37,047 nt of DNA from CAYLUN01 sp964386865 (lineage in GTDB: Bacteria; Verrucomicrobiota; Kiritimatiellia; RFP12; UBA1067), in contig CAYLUN010000053.1 in assembly GCA_964386865.1 (NCBI GenBank), positions 1 through 37,047 on the forward strand. Reading direction: 5' to 3'. Positions 7,351 through 15,374 of this stretch are shown piece by piece. The notes beneath the pieces are model-generated. The model searched no databases and was not told where the DNA came from. It was given only the letters and a program-made list of their open reading frames with translations. Position 1 is the stretch's first letter. Each line of letters starts with the position of its first letter. The translations under genes were made by a program, and so were the position numbers.

Positions 7351-8427
7351 ATGGCACGCGTTTACAATTTCAGTGCAGGACCGGCTATCCTGCCTTTGGA
7401 GGCCCTCCAGGAAGCCCAAGCGGATTTGGTGGATTACAAGGGTTCGGGCATGTCCGTCATGGAGATGTCGCACCGCGGCAAAGAGTATGACGCCCTCCAC
7501 ACCGAGGCCATCGCCAACGCGAAGGAGCTGATGGGCCTCGGCGACGACTACGCCATGCTTTTCCTCCAGGGCGGCGCCAGCCTCCAGTTCGCCATGATCC
7601 CGATGAACTTCCTCGGCGAAGGCCAGACCGCCGACTACGTGAACGCCGGCTCCTGGGGCGCGGCGGCCGTCAAGCAGGCCCGCCTGATCGGCAACGTGAA
7701 CATCGCCGCCGACTGCCAGAAGGACATCCCGACCCGCATGCCCGCCGCCGCCGAAATGAAGTGGACGCCCGGCGCCGTCTACAGCCACGTCACCACCAAC
7801 GAAACGATCTCCGGCGCGCAGATGAAAGACCTGCCCGAGACGGGCTCCCCGCTCGTGGCGGACATGTCCTCGGACATCCTCTCCCGCCCGATCGACTACA
7901 CCCAGTGCGCCATCGTTTACGCCGGCGCCCAGAAGAACCTGGGGCCCTCCGGCGTCGCGCTCGTGGCGATTCGCAAAGACTTCGCGGCGAAAGGCAACAT
8001 CTCGCTGCCCACCATGCTGCGCTTCCAGACGCACATCGACGAGAACTCGCTCTACAACACGCCCCCCTGCTTCAGCATCTACATGCTCTGCCTGACGACG
8101 CGCTGGCTCAAGAAGATCGGCCTGCAGAACATGTTCAAGCAGAACCGCGACAAGGCGCAGCTCATCTATGACGCCATCGACGCGTCGGGCTTCTATCGCG
8201 GCACGGCCAAGAAGGAGTACCGCTCGGACATGAACGTGACCTTCCGCCTGCCCACCGAGGAGCTCGAGACGCTCTTCATCAAGCAGGCCTCTGAGGCCGG
8301 CATGAAGCAGCTCAAGGGACACCGCTCCGTCGGCGGCATCCGCGCCTCGATTTACAACGCCTTCCCCGTCGCCGGCGTCCAGCACCTCGTCGACTTCATG
8401 AAGGACTTCGAGAAGCGCAACGGCTGA
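7351..8427 (+). CDS. serC: Phosphoserine aminotransferase
   Basis: Pyridoxal-phosphate enzyme converting 3-phosphohydroxypyruvate and glutamate to phosphoserine and 2-oxoglutarate in serine synthesis; it can also act in vitamin B6 synthesis. The 358-residue product has the usual family length. It begins with the typical ARVYNFSAGPAILP motif, has the phosphate-binding FLQGGASLQF loop (71-80) and the cofactor lysine in VYAGAQKNLGPSG (Lys195). The C-terminal substrate-binding block (GMKQLKGHRSVGGIRASIYNA) is complete. AAGGAG lies eight bases before the ATG at 7351. It stands alone between a divergent lipoprotein operon and a convergent pseudogene and ends at a strong hairpin. Confidence 0.97.
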   Translation: MARVYNFSAGPAILPLEALQEAQADLVDYKGSGMSVMEMSHRGKEYDALHTEAIANAKELMGLGDDYAMLFLQGGASLQFAMIPMNFLGEGQTADYVNAGSWGAAAVKQARLIGNVNIAADCQKDIPTRMPAAAEMKWTPGAVYSHVTTNETISGAQMKDLPETGSPLVADMSSDILSRPIDYTQCAIVYAGAQKNLGPSGVALVAIRKDFAAKGNISLPTMLRFQTHIDENSLYNTPPCFSIYMLCLTTRWLKKIGLQNMFKQNRDKAQLIYDAIDASGFYRGTAKKEYRSDMNVTFRLPTEELETLFIKQASEAGMKQLKGHRSVGGIRASIYNAFPVAGVQHLVDFMKDFEKRNG

Positions 8428-8452
8428 GCCTGTCCAACAGCGACAAACAAGA

Positions 8453-8476
8453 GGAGAGGCGGGCGACCGCCTCTCC
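8453..8476 (+). terminator. Terminator downstream of serC, possibly bidirectional
   Basis: A perfect 10-bp stem (GGAGAGGCGG with CCGCCTCTCC) with a four-base loop is followed on the plus strand by TTATTT. On the minus strand the hairpin is followed by TCTTGTTTGTC, so it could also stop transcription of the convergent gene at 8481. Confidence 0.85.
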
Positions 8477-8480
8477 TTAT

Positions 8481-9481
8481 TTACGGCCGCTGCTTCTCCG
8501 TCACCGCGCGATGCGCGACCTTCTGCAGGATCGCCGCGTCTTCAGCGCTCACGCCCTTAGGTGCGAAGGCGTTCCCCACCGCGCTCGTCTTGTAGAAAAA
8601 CTCCAGCCAGACGCACCCCTGCAAGTACTCGCCGTAGCTGTTGGCGTGGAAGGCGTCTTTCCCCAGCGCGTACGTGCCGGTCTTCTCGTTCTTCTTCCAG
8701 CTGTATCCGCTCTGAAGCGGCCGCTTCTCGGCGGTCGGCAGCGCAGGATAGACCGCCGTCTTCGGGTCAAACGACGCGTCCGCCACAAACGGCCCCCACG
8801 CCGGATCCAGCCGCGCCAGCTCCATCGCGTCGCCGCAGGGAATCATCCGAAAGCCGGTCTGCTTCGCGAACGCATCGTAGGCCGCGCGCACAGCCGCATA
8901 CATCGCCGCGTGGTTCGCCGGCTGCCCGGGATTCTTCTCCGGCTCCACAAACCAGCGGTGGTCGTCGCGGTACGCCCACGTCTCGTGGATCACGATCTCG
9001 GCCTGCGGCGCGTACTTCTTGACGTACGCGATCAGCCGGTCCGCATGCGGATGATACGTCTCCGGGCGGAAGCTCTTCGGGCTCGCCTGCTGGATCGTCA
9101 CGAAGTCCCAGCGCTGCGTCACCAGCAGGTCGCGCAGGCTCTGCTTGTTCGCGTAGGGCCGTCCCTCCGCGCTGGCCGGGCCAGCTTCGCACGCGTCCGC
9201 GTGCCGCATGCAGGAAGGGCGTGCCATCGACAAGCGGTACGCCGGCCAGCTTCGCACGCGTCCGCGTGCCGCATGTGCCTCTCAAAGTCGCAGCCGCCGA
9301 TCATCGCGTGCCCGACGATCACGCGGTTCCCCGAGGCCTTCACAAGGTCGCCGAAATAGTGCAGCGCGTTCCCCGAAAAGCTGTTCCCGATCGCCAGGAC
9401 CTTCAGCTCGGCTCCGCCGCCCCACGCCAGCCCCGCCAGCGCCAGGCAGAGTCCGATCACCGTCGCTCGCAACTCCCTCAC
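8481..9481 (-). pseudogene. DUF4886/SGNH-type secreted hydrolase, disrupted by a 65-bp insertion-duplication
   Basis: The gene reads as a secreted SGNH-fold hydrolase of unknown substrate, split into two frames. The 5' part has a signal peptide and the block I-like motif VLAIGNSFSGNALHYF. It continues as GGCDFERHMRHADACEAG and then loses the frame. The 3' part, from about 9210 down to 8481, carries the rest (LLVTQRWDFVTIQQAS, IVIHETWAYRDDHRW, KDAFHANSYGEYLQGCVWLEFFY). Both frames contain the same MRHADACEAG segment because a 32-bp sequence occurs twice, 65 bp apart. Removing one copy with the intervening 33 bp restores a continuous protein of about 310 residues with family-like spacing. The likely start is GTG at 9481, with AAAGGGGG seven bases upstream; an ATG at 9499 is the alternative. 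It may be an assembly error, a true mutation or a switchable state. Confidence 0.8.
9179..9275. repeat. Two identical 32-bp direct repeats separated by 33 bp
   Basis: Identical 32-bp copies occupy 9179-9210 and 9244-9275; each begins GGCCAGCTTCGCACG and ends GTGCCGCATG. The unit offset is 65 bp, which is not a multiple of three. The array sits inside the reading frame of the secreted hydrolase gene and shifts it. The 33-bp spacer is not a copy of adjacent coding sequence. Confidence 0.95.
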
Positions 9482-9512
9482 GATCAAGCCCCCTTTCATA
9501 ATGGTTGCGACA

Positions 9513-9541
9513 AGCATAACACGCCGGATTCGCCAGCTCAA
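9513..9541 (-). promoter_or_regulatory. Promoter of the disrupted hydrolase gene
   Basis: On the minus strand TTGAGC (9541-9536) and TATGCT (9518-9513) are exactly 17 bp apart. Transcription would begin near 9506, leaving about 25 bases before the GTG start at 9481. Its -35 box lies back to back with that of the divergent fmdB promoter. Confidence 0.6.
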
Positions 9542-9546
9542 CCGGA

Positions 9547-9575
9547 TTGACGCTCGCAGACGGCTGGTATATAGT
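9547..9575 (+). promoter_or_regulatory. Promoter of the fmdB-epmA operon
   Basis: TTGACG (9547-9552) and TATAGT (9570-9575) are 17 bp apart, about 30 bp before the fmdB start. It is the best sigma70-like match on the plus strand in this part of the window. Confidence 0.65.
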
Positions 9576-9603
9576 TGGACATAACAAGGAACAGAGGCCA
9601 GCT

Positions 9604-9855
9604 ATGCCCGTCTACGACTACAGCGCCACGGATCCAGAAAACGCCTGCCCGCACTGCGCGAACGGCTTCGAAGAGGTCCAGTCGCTCAAAGACCCCCGCC
9701 TGACGGCCTGCCCGAAATGCGGCGCGCCCGTGACCAAGTGCATCACCGCGCCGGCCATCGGCCGCTCCAAGTCCAAGCTCGACGACCGCGCCAAGTCCGC
9801 AGGCTTCACCAAGCTCAAGAAGGTCAGCAAGGGCGAGTACGAAAAAATCTACTAA
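9604..9855 (+). CDS. FmdB-family zinc-ribbon protein
   Basis: An 83-residue protein with a single zinc ribbon: CPHC near residue 17 and CPKC near residue 39, separated by the typical EEVQSLKDPRLTA segment. The N-terminal PVYDYSATD matches the start of FmdB-type regulators (PxYxYxC in most members). The rest is lysine-rich (SKLDDRAKSAGFTKLKKVSKGEYEKIY). Members are small putative regulatory proteins whose exact role is unknown. The ATG at 9604 is chosen over an upstream TTG because AAGGA lies before it and the TTG overlaps the promoter. The stop codon is 3 bp from the epmA start, so the two are co-transcribed. Confidence 0.88.
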   Translation: MPVYDYSATDPENACPHCANGFEEVQSLKDPRLTACPKCGAPVTKCITAPAIGRSKSKLDDRAKSAGFTKLKKVSKGEYEKIY

Positions 9856-9858
9856 CGC

Positions 9859-10770
9859 ATGGATCTCGAACGCCTAGCCACCCGCAGCCGCGTGCTCCGC
9901 GCCGTGCGCGATTTCTTCTACGCCGAGAACTTCCTCGAAGTCGAGACCCCGGTCCGCATACCCGCGCCCGCGCTCGAGACTCACATCGACTCGCCGCCGT
10001 CCGGCCGCGCGTGGCTCCGCGCCTCGCCCGAGCTGCACATGAAGCGCCTGCTGGCGGAAGGCTGCGAAAGGCTCTTCCAGCTGGGCCCGTGCTTCCGCGC
10101 CGGCGAGTGCGGCCGCCGCCACAACCCCGAGTTCACGCTGCTCGAGTGGTACCGCACGGAGGCCGACTACACCGACATCCTGCGCGACACCGAAGCGCTC
10201 CTGACGCACGTGTTTACGGCTGTCACGGGCGCCTCGTCGTTCTCCTACGCCGGGCGAACCATCGACCTTTCGCGCCCCTGGCACTGCGTCACCGTCCGCG
10301 ACGCCTTCCGGCGCTGGGCCGGCTGGGACCCCGGCGCGCACTGGGACGCCGACCGCTTCGACGCCGACCTCGTAGCCAAGGTCGAGCCCGCCCTGCCGCA
10401 AGACAGGCCGTGCGTGCTCACCGACTACCCCGCCCCGGCCGCCGCGCTCGCGCGCCTCAAGCCCCACGACTCGGCCGTGGCCGAGCGCTGGGAGGTCTAC
10501 GTCGGCGGCCTCGAGCTGGCCAACGCCTACAGCGAGCTGTGCGACCCGGCCGCTCAGCGGGCGCGCTTCCTTGCGGCAGCCGAGGAGCGCCGCACGCTCG
10601 GCCGCGAGGTCTACCCGCTGGACGAGCCCTTCCTCGCCGCCCTCGAACGCGGACTTCCGCCCTGCGGCGGTATCGCCCTCGGTGTCGACCGGCTCGTGAT
10701 GCTCGCGTGCGGCGCGAGCGACATCGCCGACGTGCGCCCCTTCTGCCAGCGTCCCGGCGAGTGCTTTTGA
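9859..10770 (+). CDS. epmA: EF-P lysine ligase EpmA (GenX/PoxA), class II lysyl-tRNA synthetase-like
   Basis: Paralogue of the lysyl-tRNA synthetase catalytic domain that attaches (R)-beta-lysine to a conserved lysine of elongation factor P, easing translation of polyproline stretches. The 303 residues cover the catalytic core only and lack the anticodon-binding domain, as expected for EpmA. Class II motifs are visible: motif 1 (FLEVETPVRIPAPALETHI), motif 2 (FQLGPCFRAGECGRRHNPEFTLLEWYR) and motif 3 (GGIALGVDRLVMLACG). ELANAYSELCDP, typical of the family, lies between motifs 2 and 3. It starts 3 bp after fmdB. Its partner, lysine 2,3-aminomutase EpmB, is not in this window. A full LysS is excluded by length. 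Confidence 0.93.
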   Translation: MDLERLATRSRVLRAVRDFFYAENFLEVETPVRIPAPALETHIDSPPSGRAWLRASPELHMKRLLAEGCERLFQLGPCFRAGECGRRHNPEFTLLEWYRTEADYTDILRDTEALLTHVFTAVTGASSFSYAGRTIDLSRPWHCVTVRDAFRRWAGWDPGAHWDADRFDADLVAKVEPALPQDRPCVLTDYPAPAAALARLKPHDSAVAERWEVYVGGLELANAYSELCDPAAQRARFLAAAEERRTLGREVYPLDEPFLAALERGLPPCGGIALGVDRLVMLACGASDIADVRPFCQRPGECF

Positions 10771-10829
10771 GGCGTATTCGAGCTTGCTTCCGCCGCCGCG
10801 AAACCGCCATAATACGCCCGTTTCCGACC

Positions 10830-10906
10830 GGGCGGTTATCTCAGTTGGTTAGAGAGTCTGGTTTACACCCAGAATGTCGGGGGTTCGAGTCCCTCACCGC
10901 CCACCA
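10830..10906 (+). tRNA. tRNA-Val, anticodon TAC
   Basis: A complete 77-base cloverleaf with encoded CCA. The acceptor stem pairs GGGCGGT (10830-10836) with ACCGCCC (10896-10902), A is the discriminator, and CCA is at 10904-10906. The anticodon stem pairs TCTGG with CCAGA around the loop TTTACAC, giving anticodon TAC at 10864-10866. GGTTCGAGTCC forms the T arm. It follows epmA by about 60 bp and is the last core feature before the accessory island, a common position for element integration. Confidence 0.97.
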
Positions 10907-10931
10907 GCCTTTTACAGTAATGAACCCTCGT

Positions 10932-10957
10932 AAAACCCAATGTTTACTGGGGTTTTT
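10932..10957 (+). terminator. Probable terminator of tRNA-Val
   Basis: AAAACCC (10932-10938) can pair with GGGTTTT (10950-10956) across an 11-base loop, and more T residues follow in GTTTTTGCTTTT. It begins 26 bp after the tRNA. Confidence 0.65.
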
Positions 10958-11005
10958 GCTTTTCAGGCATGTCTCGCCCCGTTCCTGTTCAAGTGTGGTA
11001 AAGTA

Positions 11006-11067
11006 CGTGTTTCGGCGTTACGATTGCCGAAACATTGCCGAAACATCTGCCGAAACGCCGAAACACG
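11006..11067. repeat. 13-bp inverted repeat enclosing direct GCCGAAAC repeats
   Basis: CGTGTTTCGGCGT (11006-11018) and ACGCCGAAACACG (11055-11067) are perfect inverted copies. Between and within them the octamer GCCGAAAC occurs at 11026, 11037, 11049 and 11057 in direct orientation and once inverted at 11009. Spacings are 11, 12 and 8 bp. The arrangement resembles a protein-binding array such as iterons, an operator or a recombinase arm site. It lies 100 bp after the tRNA, at the left edge of the accessory island. No adjacent gene for a cognate protein was found. Confidence 0.75.
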
Positions 11068-11834
11068 CACCGCAGCGGGGGCACAAAGGGCCGCACTCGG
11101 TCGGGTCGGTCGTTGTAGTGGAGACCATTTTTGGGTCAAACCATTGGCTAGGTTAGCGCCGATCTGGCGAAGGTCGCCCCCCACCCCCGCCTTGCACCCG
11201 TGTTTTATGCCGCTTGGCTGCCAGTTCCAACAGTCACGGCACCGTGCCGCGCCATTTACGCCAGTTTCAACGAAGGGCCAGGGGGGGCTTTCTCGTCCGC
11301 GCGACTGTCTTTCCTGCGCAGTTGCGCGCGCGTGCGCGAGAGGGGCGTTTCCCTTCGGCCCGCGTTGTGATTGTCGGCAACTGATGTGCCTCTTGCTCGC
11401 ACGCGCGCGAGGCGTTTCCGTTCGGCTATCGCCCCCCGGGGCGTATGGGGGACAAAGGGACTCCCGAAATACGGCCGGCGTCGGCGTGCTAAGGGCGGGG
11501 GTCTCGCGGGCGCGGGCGCTTGTTTGCCTCGCGCGCGCGAGAAGATGCGACGGTACGCCCCGTGCGCCCCTGCCCCGGCTCTATGGGGGATTTGGGACTC
11601 CGGCGCGGAGACGGGGCGGCGGCGGAAACGGGGGACACTATGTGTTTCCGCGCCATGTCGCTCTTCTGCATCGAAAGCGCCCCGGCGCGGGCTGCCACGG
11701 GTCCGGTTTCGTGTGTGGGGTCGATAATGGGGATGGGCGCGGGGGCATAAAGGGGGGGGCTTTTGGCGAAGAATGGGGTTGCGCCCCGTGGTGGACAGGG
11801 GCAAGAAATCGTGGCGAAAGTCAAGTAGGCTGAA
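11068..11834. other. Gene-poor, very GC-rich repetitive stretch of unknown function
   Basis: No convincing gene is seen on either strand; the open frames here have alternating Arg/Ala/Gly/Pro composition typical of non-coding GC-rich DNA. Imperfect repeats are visible. A perfect 14-bp palindrome CTCGCGCGCGCGAG is at 11528-11541, with related sequences near 11325 and 11396. A segment reading TATGGGGGA, then three or four bases, then GGGACTCC occurs at about 11444 and 11582. These could be remains of a decayed element or parts of a structured RNA. No integrase fragment was recognised. Confidence 0.5.
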
Positions 11835-11968
11835 ATGGCGACAGAGAACGAGGGTGGGGCAGCGGTCGACGCGGGCAAAGACGCGGGCGAGGGGAAGGTG
11901 ACGGGCAGCTGGACGAAGCAGACATCCTGGAGAGGATAGTGAAGAAGCTGGCGCGGATAGCGCACTGA
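11835..11968 (+). pseudogene. Short frameshifted gene remnant with a coding-like C-terminus
   Basis: An ATG at 11835 opens MATENEGGAAVDAGKDAGEG, which soon stops in that frame. In the next frame the DNA reads GQLDEADILERIVKKLARIAH and ends at TGA (11966-11968). That helical, charged tail looks like real protein, and joining the two frames gives a product of about 44 residues. One or two base changes in the GC-rich middle (about 11890-11902) would explain the break. I do not recognise the family; small phage proteins sometimes end this way, but this is only an impression. Confidence 0.35.
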
Positions 11969-12128
11969 TGGACGGACGAACTAACGCCTTTCCTGCTTTC
12001 CTGCTTTTTCCCCTCGCCCTTCCCTCGCCCTGAGTGTTAAACTCAAAAAATCGAATACTGTACGCGGATCAGTTCAGACTCGATTCAGACAAAATGCGGA
12101 TGTGCCGCGTTCAGTAAGAGATCACCCA

Positions 12129-14969
12129 ATGCCTGAAACGCCCGAACAGAAAGCCCGCCAGCAGATCGACGCCCAGCTCGCCGCGTGCGGGTGGGTCGTT
12201 CAGGATTACAGGCAGTTCAACCCCTCCGCCGGACGCGGCATCGCGCTGCGCGAGGCCCCGCTCAAATCCGGCACCTGCGACCATCTCCTGCTCGTGGACC
12301 GCGTGGCCGTCGGCATCATCGAGGCCAAGAAGCAGGGCACGCTCCTCTCGGGCGTCGCCGAGCAGTCCGGCCACTACGCCGAGAACCTGCCGGACTTCAT
12401 CCAGTCCGCCTCCTCCGGCCCCCTGCCTTTCATCTACGAATCCACCGGCGTCGAAACCTTCTTCCGCGACGAGCGCGACCCGTCCCCCCGCTCCCGCCGC
12501 GTCTACTCCTTCCACCGCCCCGAAACGCTCGCCGCCTGGGCCGCCGAGCCCACCACGCTCCGCGCCCGCCTGTCGGCCATGCCCGCCGCCCACCCGCCTC
12601 CGGCGCGGAGCCTCCGCGCCTGCCAGGTCGAAGGCATCACCCATCTCGAAGACTCCTTCGCCGCCGCCCACCCGCGCGCCCTCATCCAGATGGCCACCGG
12701 CGCCGGCAAGACCTACACCGCCTGCAGCTTCACCTACCGCCTCATCAAGCACGCCGGCGCCCGGCGCGTCCTCTTCCTCGTGGACCGCGCCAACCTCGGC
12801 CGCCAGGCCATGACCGAGTTCCAGCAGTTCGTGGCCCCCGACACCGGCCGCAAGTTCACCGAGGTCTACAACGTCCAGCACCTCACCTCCAGCCAGCTCG
12901 ACCCCGTCGCCCGCGTCACCATCTGCACCATCCAGCGCCTCTACTCCATCCTGCGCGGCGAGGAACTGGACGAGGACCTCGACGAGAAGTCCGGCTACGA
13001 GATCGCCTCCGCCGACGACCGCCCCAAGGACGTGGCCTACACCGCCGCCATCCCCATCGAAGCCTTTGACTTCATCGTCACCGACGAGTGCCACCGCTCC
13101 ATCTACGGCCTCTGGCGCCAGGTGCTCGAATACTTCGACGCCTTCATCGTCGGCCTCACCGCCACCCCCTCCAAGCAGACCATCGGCTTCTTCAACCAGA
13201 ACCTCGTCATGGAATACAACCACGAGCGCGCCGTCGCCGACGGCGTCAACGTCGGCTACGAGGTCTACCGCATCCGCACCCAGGTCACCGAGCAGGGCGG
13301 CACGGTCGAGAAAGGCTTCTACGTCGACCGCCGCAGCAAGGAGACCCGCGCCGTCCGCTGGGAGCGCCTCGACGAGGACCTCGCCTACGCCGCCTCCGAC
13401 CTCGACCGCTCCGTCGTCGTCAAATCCCAGATCCGCACCGTCCTCCAGTCCTTCCGGGACGCCCTCTTCACCGAGCTCTTTCCCGGCCGCACCCTCGTCC
13501 CCAAGACCCTCATCTTCTGCAAGGACGACTCCCACGCCGAGGACACCGTCCATCTGGTCCGCGAAGTCTTTGGCAAAGGCAATGACTTCGCCAAGAAGAT
13601 CACCTACAAGACCTACAACCCCGAGACCAAGCGCTACGAGAAGTCCGAGACCCTCATCCAGGAGTTCCGCACCTCGCCCCAGCTCCGCATCGCCGTCACC
13701 GTCGACATGATCGCCACCGGCACCGACATCAAGCCGCTCGAATGCCTCGTCTTCCTGCGCGACACCCGCAGCCGCACCTACTTCGAGCAGATGAAAGGCC
13801 GCGGCACCCGCGTCCTCACCGCCACCGACCTCCAGGCCGTCAGCGGCGCCGACGCCCGCGCCAAGACCCACTTCGTCATCGTCGACGCCGTGGGCGTCTG
13901 CGAGAGCGACAAGACCGACTCCCGCCCGCTCGAACGCCAGCGCACCCTCTCCTTCGACAAGCTCCTGCTCGGCGTCGCCCTCGGCAAGCGCGACGAAGAC
14001 ACCCTCACCACCCTCGCCGGACGCCTCGCCCGCCTCGACCGCGAGATCACCCGCGATGACGCCAGGCAGTTCGCCGCCCTTTCAGGCGGCCGCTCCCTGT
14101 CCGAGCTCTCCGGTGCTCTGCTCCGCGCCATCGACCCCGACGCCATCGCTGAAAAGGCCACCGGCCGCCCCGGCTCCTCCCCCGCCGAAGTCGCGCCCGA
14201 TCTCTTTGATGCCGCCAAGAAACAGCTCGCCGACGCCGCCTGCGCCCCGTTCGACATGCCCGCCCTGCGCGACGCCCTCGCCAAGGCCAAGCAGGCCGCC
14301 GAGCAGACCATCGACGCCGTCACCGTCGACACCGTCCTCAGCCAGGGCTTCGACGCCGCCGCCAAGGCGAAGGCCTCCGCGCTCCTGACCTCCTTCCGCG
14401 ACTACATCGCCCAACACCGCGCCGAGATCACCGCCCTGCAGATCCTCTACAGCCGCCCCTTCAAACAGCGCCTCACCGAGCCGCTGCTCAAGGACCTTGA
14501 AAAGCGCCTACGCGACAACCACGCCGCCTGGACTGAGGACAACCTCTGGAACGCCTTCGCCGCCACCCGGCCCGACAAAGTCAAAGGCCGCTCCCAGGCA
14601 GGGCGCTTCGCCGACCTCGTCGCCCTCGTCCGCTTCACCCTCGAACAGCAGCCCGTGCTCGCCCCCTTCGCCGAAACGGTCAATGAGCGTTTCGATGCTT
14701 GGCTCCAGTCAAAACAAAGTGGCAGCGGCGTCTGGCCGCTGAATTCCCAAGAGCAGAGCCGGGACGGCTCTGCCACTGTCTTCACTCCAGAGCAACTCTC
14801 CTGGTTGTACCTCATCCGCGACCACATCGCCACGGCCATCAGCATCGAGCCCGACGATCTGGAGCTTTCCCCCTTCAACCAGCGCGGCGGCCTGGGCAAA
14901 GCCCACCAGCTCTTCGGCGACCAACTGCCCAAGCTGCTCGATGAGCTGAACGAGGTGCTGGCAGCCTAA
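12129..14969 (+). CDS. hsdR: Type I restriction enzyme, R subunit (HsdR)
   Basis: ATP-dependent translocase and nuclease subunit of a type I restriction-modification complex, 946 residues. The N-terminal nuclease has Asp51 and Glu65-Ala-Lys67 (CDHLLLVDRVAVGIIEAKK), fitting the PD-(D/E)xK site. The helicase has Walker A MATGAGKT (188-195), the DEAD-box-like DECH (319-322), GLTATP (about 342) and motif VI-like QMKGRGTRVL. The C-terminal 300 residues are helical and should contact the methyltransferase core. ATG at 12129 is preferred over a GTG at 12102 because the product then begins at the conserved PETPEQKARQQIDAQL. It heads the island operon; higBA follows after 48 bp, with hsdS and hsdM further on. 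No inactivating change is seen. Confidence 0.95.
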   Translation: MPETPEQKARQQIDAQLAACGWVVQDYRQFNPSAGRGIALREAPLKSGTCDHLLLVDRVAVGIIEAKKQGTLLSGVAEQSGHYAENLPDFIQSASSGPLPFIYESTGVETFFRDERDPSPRSRRVYSFHRPETLAAWAAEPTTLRARLSAMPAAHPPPARSLRACQVEGITHLEDSFAAAHPRALIQMATGAGKTYTACSFTYRLIKHAGARRVLFLVDRANLGRQAMTEFQQFVAPDTGRKFTEVYNVQHLTSSQLDPVARVTICTIQRLYSILRGEELDEDLDEKSGYEIASADDRPKDVAYTAAIPIEAFDFIVTDECHRSIYGLWRQVLEYFDAFIVGLTATPSKQTIGFFNQNLVMEYNHERAVADGVNVGYEVYRIRTQVTEQGGTVEKGFYVDRRSKETRAVRWERLDEDLAYAASDLDRSVVVKSQIRTVLQSFRDALFTELFPGRTLVPKTLIFCKDDSHAEDTVHLVREVFGKGNDFAKKITYKTYNPETKRYEKSETLIQEFRTSPQLRIAVTVDMIATGTDIKPLECLVFLRDTRSRTYFEQMKGRGTRVLTATDLQAVSGADARAKTHFVIVDAVGVCESDKTDSRPLERQRTLSFDKLLLGVALGKRDEDTLTTLAGRLARLDREITRDDARQFAALSGGRSLSELSGALLRAIDPDAIAEKATGRPGSSPAEVAPDLFDAAKKQLADAACAPFDMPALRDALAKAKQAAEQTIDAVTVDTVLSQGFDAAAKAKASALLTSFRDYIAQHRAEITALQILYSRPFKQRLTEPLLKDLEKRLRDNHAAWTEDNLWNAFAATRPDKVKGRSQAGRFADLVALVRFTLEQQPVLAPFAETVNERFDAWLQSKQSGSGVWPLNSQEQSRDGSATVFTPEQLSWLYLIRDHIATAISIEPDDLELSPFNQRGGLGKAHQLFGDQLPKLLDELNEVLAA

Positions 14970-14974
14970 CAATC

Positions 14975-14993
14975 ATTAACACGCTATGTTAAT
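14975..14993. promoter_or_regulatory. Putative HigA operator upstream of higBA
   Basis: A perfect 7-bp inverted repeat, ATTAACA and TGTTAAT, with a 5-bp centre (CGCTA) lies between the hsdR stop and the higB start, 25 bp before the latter. Antitoxins of this type usually repress their own promoter through such palindromes. The AT-rich surroundings would suit an internal promoter, though no clear -35/-10 pair was found. Confidence 0.55.
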
Positions 14994-15017
14994 CTTTTCG
15001 ATTTACACGAAGGCCTT

Positions 15018-15374
15018 ATGGTGATAAGTTATCACACGAACAAGTTGCAGAGGGTCTGCAACGAGGAGAAGGCCGGGATCAAGGCGCTGGGATCGGAGTG
15101 TGCCAGGAAGTTGCGCCAGCGGCTGGCGGAGTTGGCGGCGGCCGAGGTGTTGAGCGACATATCCCACCTGCCTCCATCGCGCTGCCATGAGCTGACTAAC
15201 CGGGGCGGGGTCTTTTCCGTGGATCTCCAGCACCCGTACCGGCTGTTGTTCATACCGGCCAACGAGCCGGTGCCGCGCAAACCGGACGGCGGTCTTGATC
15301 TGAGGCAAGTCACGGCTGTCGAGATTACGGGCATTGAAGATACGCACGACGCCAAGAACCAGAGGCGGGGATAA
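15018..15374 (+). CDS. HigB/RelE-type toxin
   Basis: Predicted ribosome-dependent mRNA interferase of a type II toxin-antitoxin system, 118 residues. The fold pattern fits RelE/HigB: an N-terminal helical half (NEEKAGIKALGSECARKLRQRLAELAAAEVLSDI) and a C-terminal beta-sheet with the conserved RLLFIPANEPVP and LRQVTAVEITGIEDTH strands. Many HigB proteins keep an HxL.G..G..S/L core; here CHELTNRGGVFSVDLQHPYRL corresponds to it. GAAGG precedes the ATG at 15018. The TAA stop overlaps the next start (TAATG), so toxin and antitoxin are translationally coupled with the toxin first, as is usual for higBA. Its place inside a type I restriction operon is unusual. Confidence 0.85.
   Translation: MVISYHTNKLQRVCNEEKAGIKALGSECARKLRQRLAELAAAEVLSDISHLPPSRCHELTNRGGVFSVDLQHPYRLLFIPANEPVPRKPDGGLDLRQVTAVEITGIEDTHDAKNQRRG

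Noticed and set aside
9179..9275. CRISPR-like repeat-spacer-repeat
   Set aside because: Only two repeats, located inside a coding sequence whose frame they break, with no leader and no cas genes.
10830..10906. Island attachment site at the 3' end of tRNA-Val
   Set aside because: Position is suggestive, but no second copy of the tRNA end was seen in the window and no integrase is present, so no att sites are annotated.
10940..11833. 297-codon open frame behind the tRNA
   Set aside because: Composition is Arg/Gly/Ala/Cys-rich and follows the local repeats; it begins inside the tRNA terminator and shows no domain.
12111..13871. Long open frame on the minus strand opposite hsdR
   Set aside because: Composition is dominated by Gly, Ala, Val and Asp with no motif, as expected for the antisense of a GC-rich gene; hsdR on the plus strand has all family motifs.
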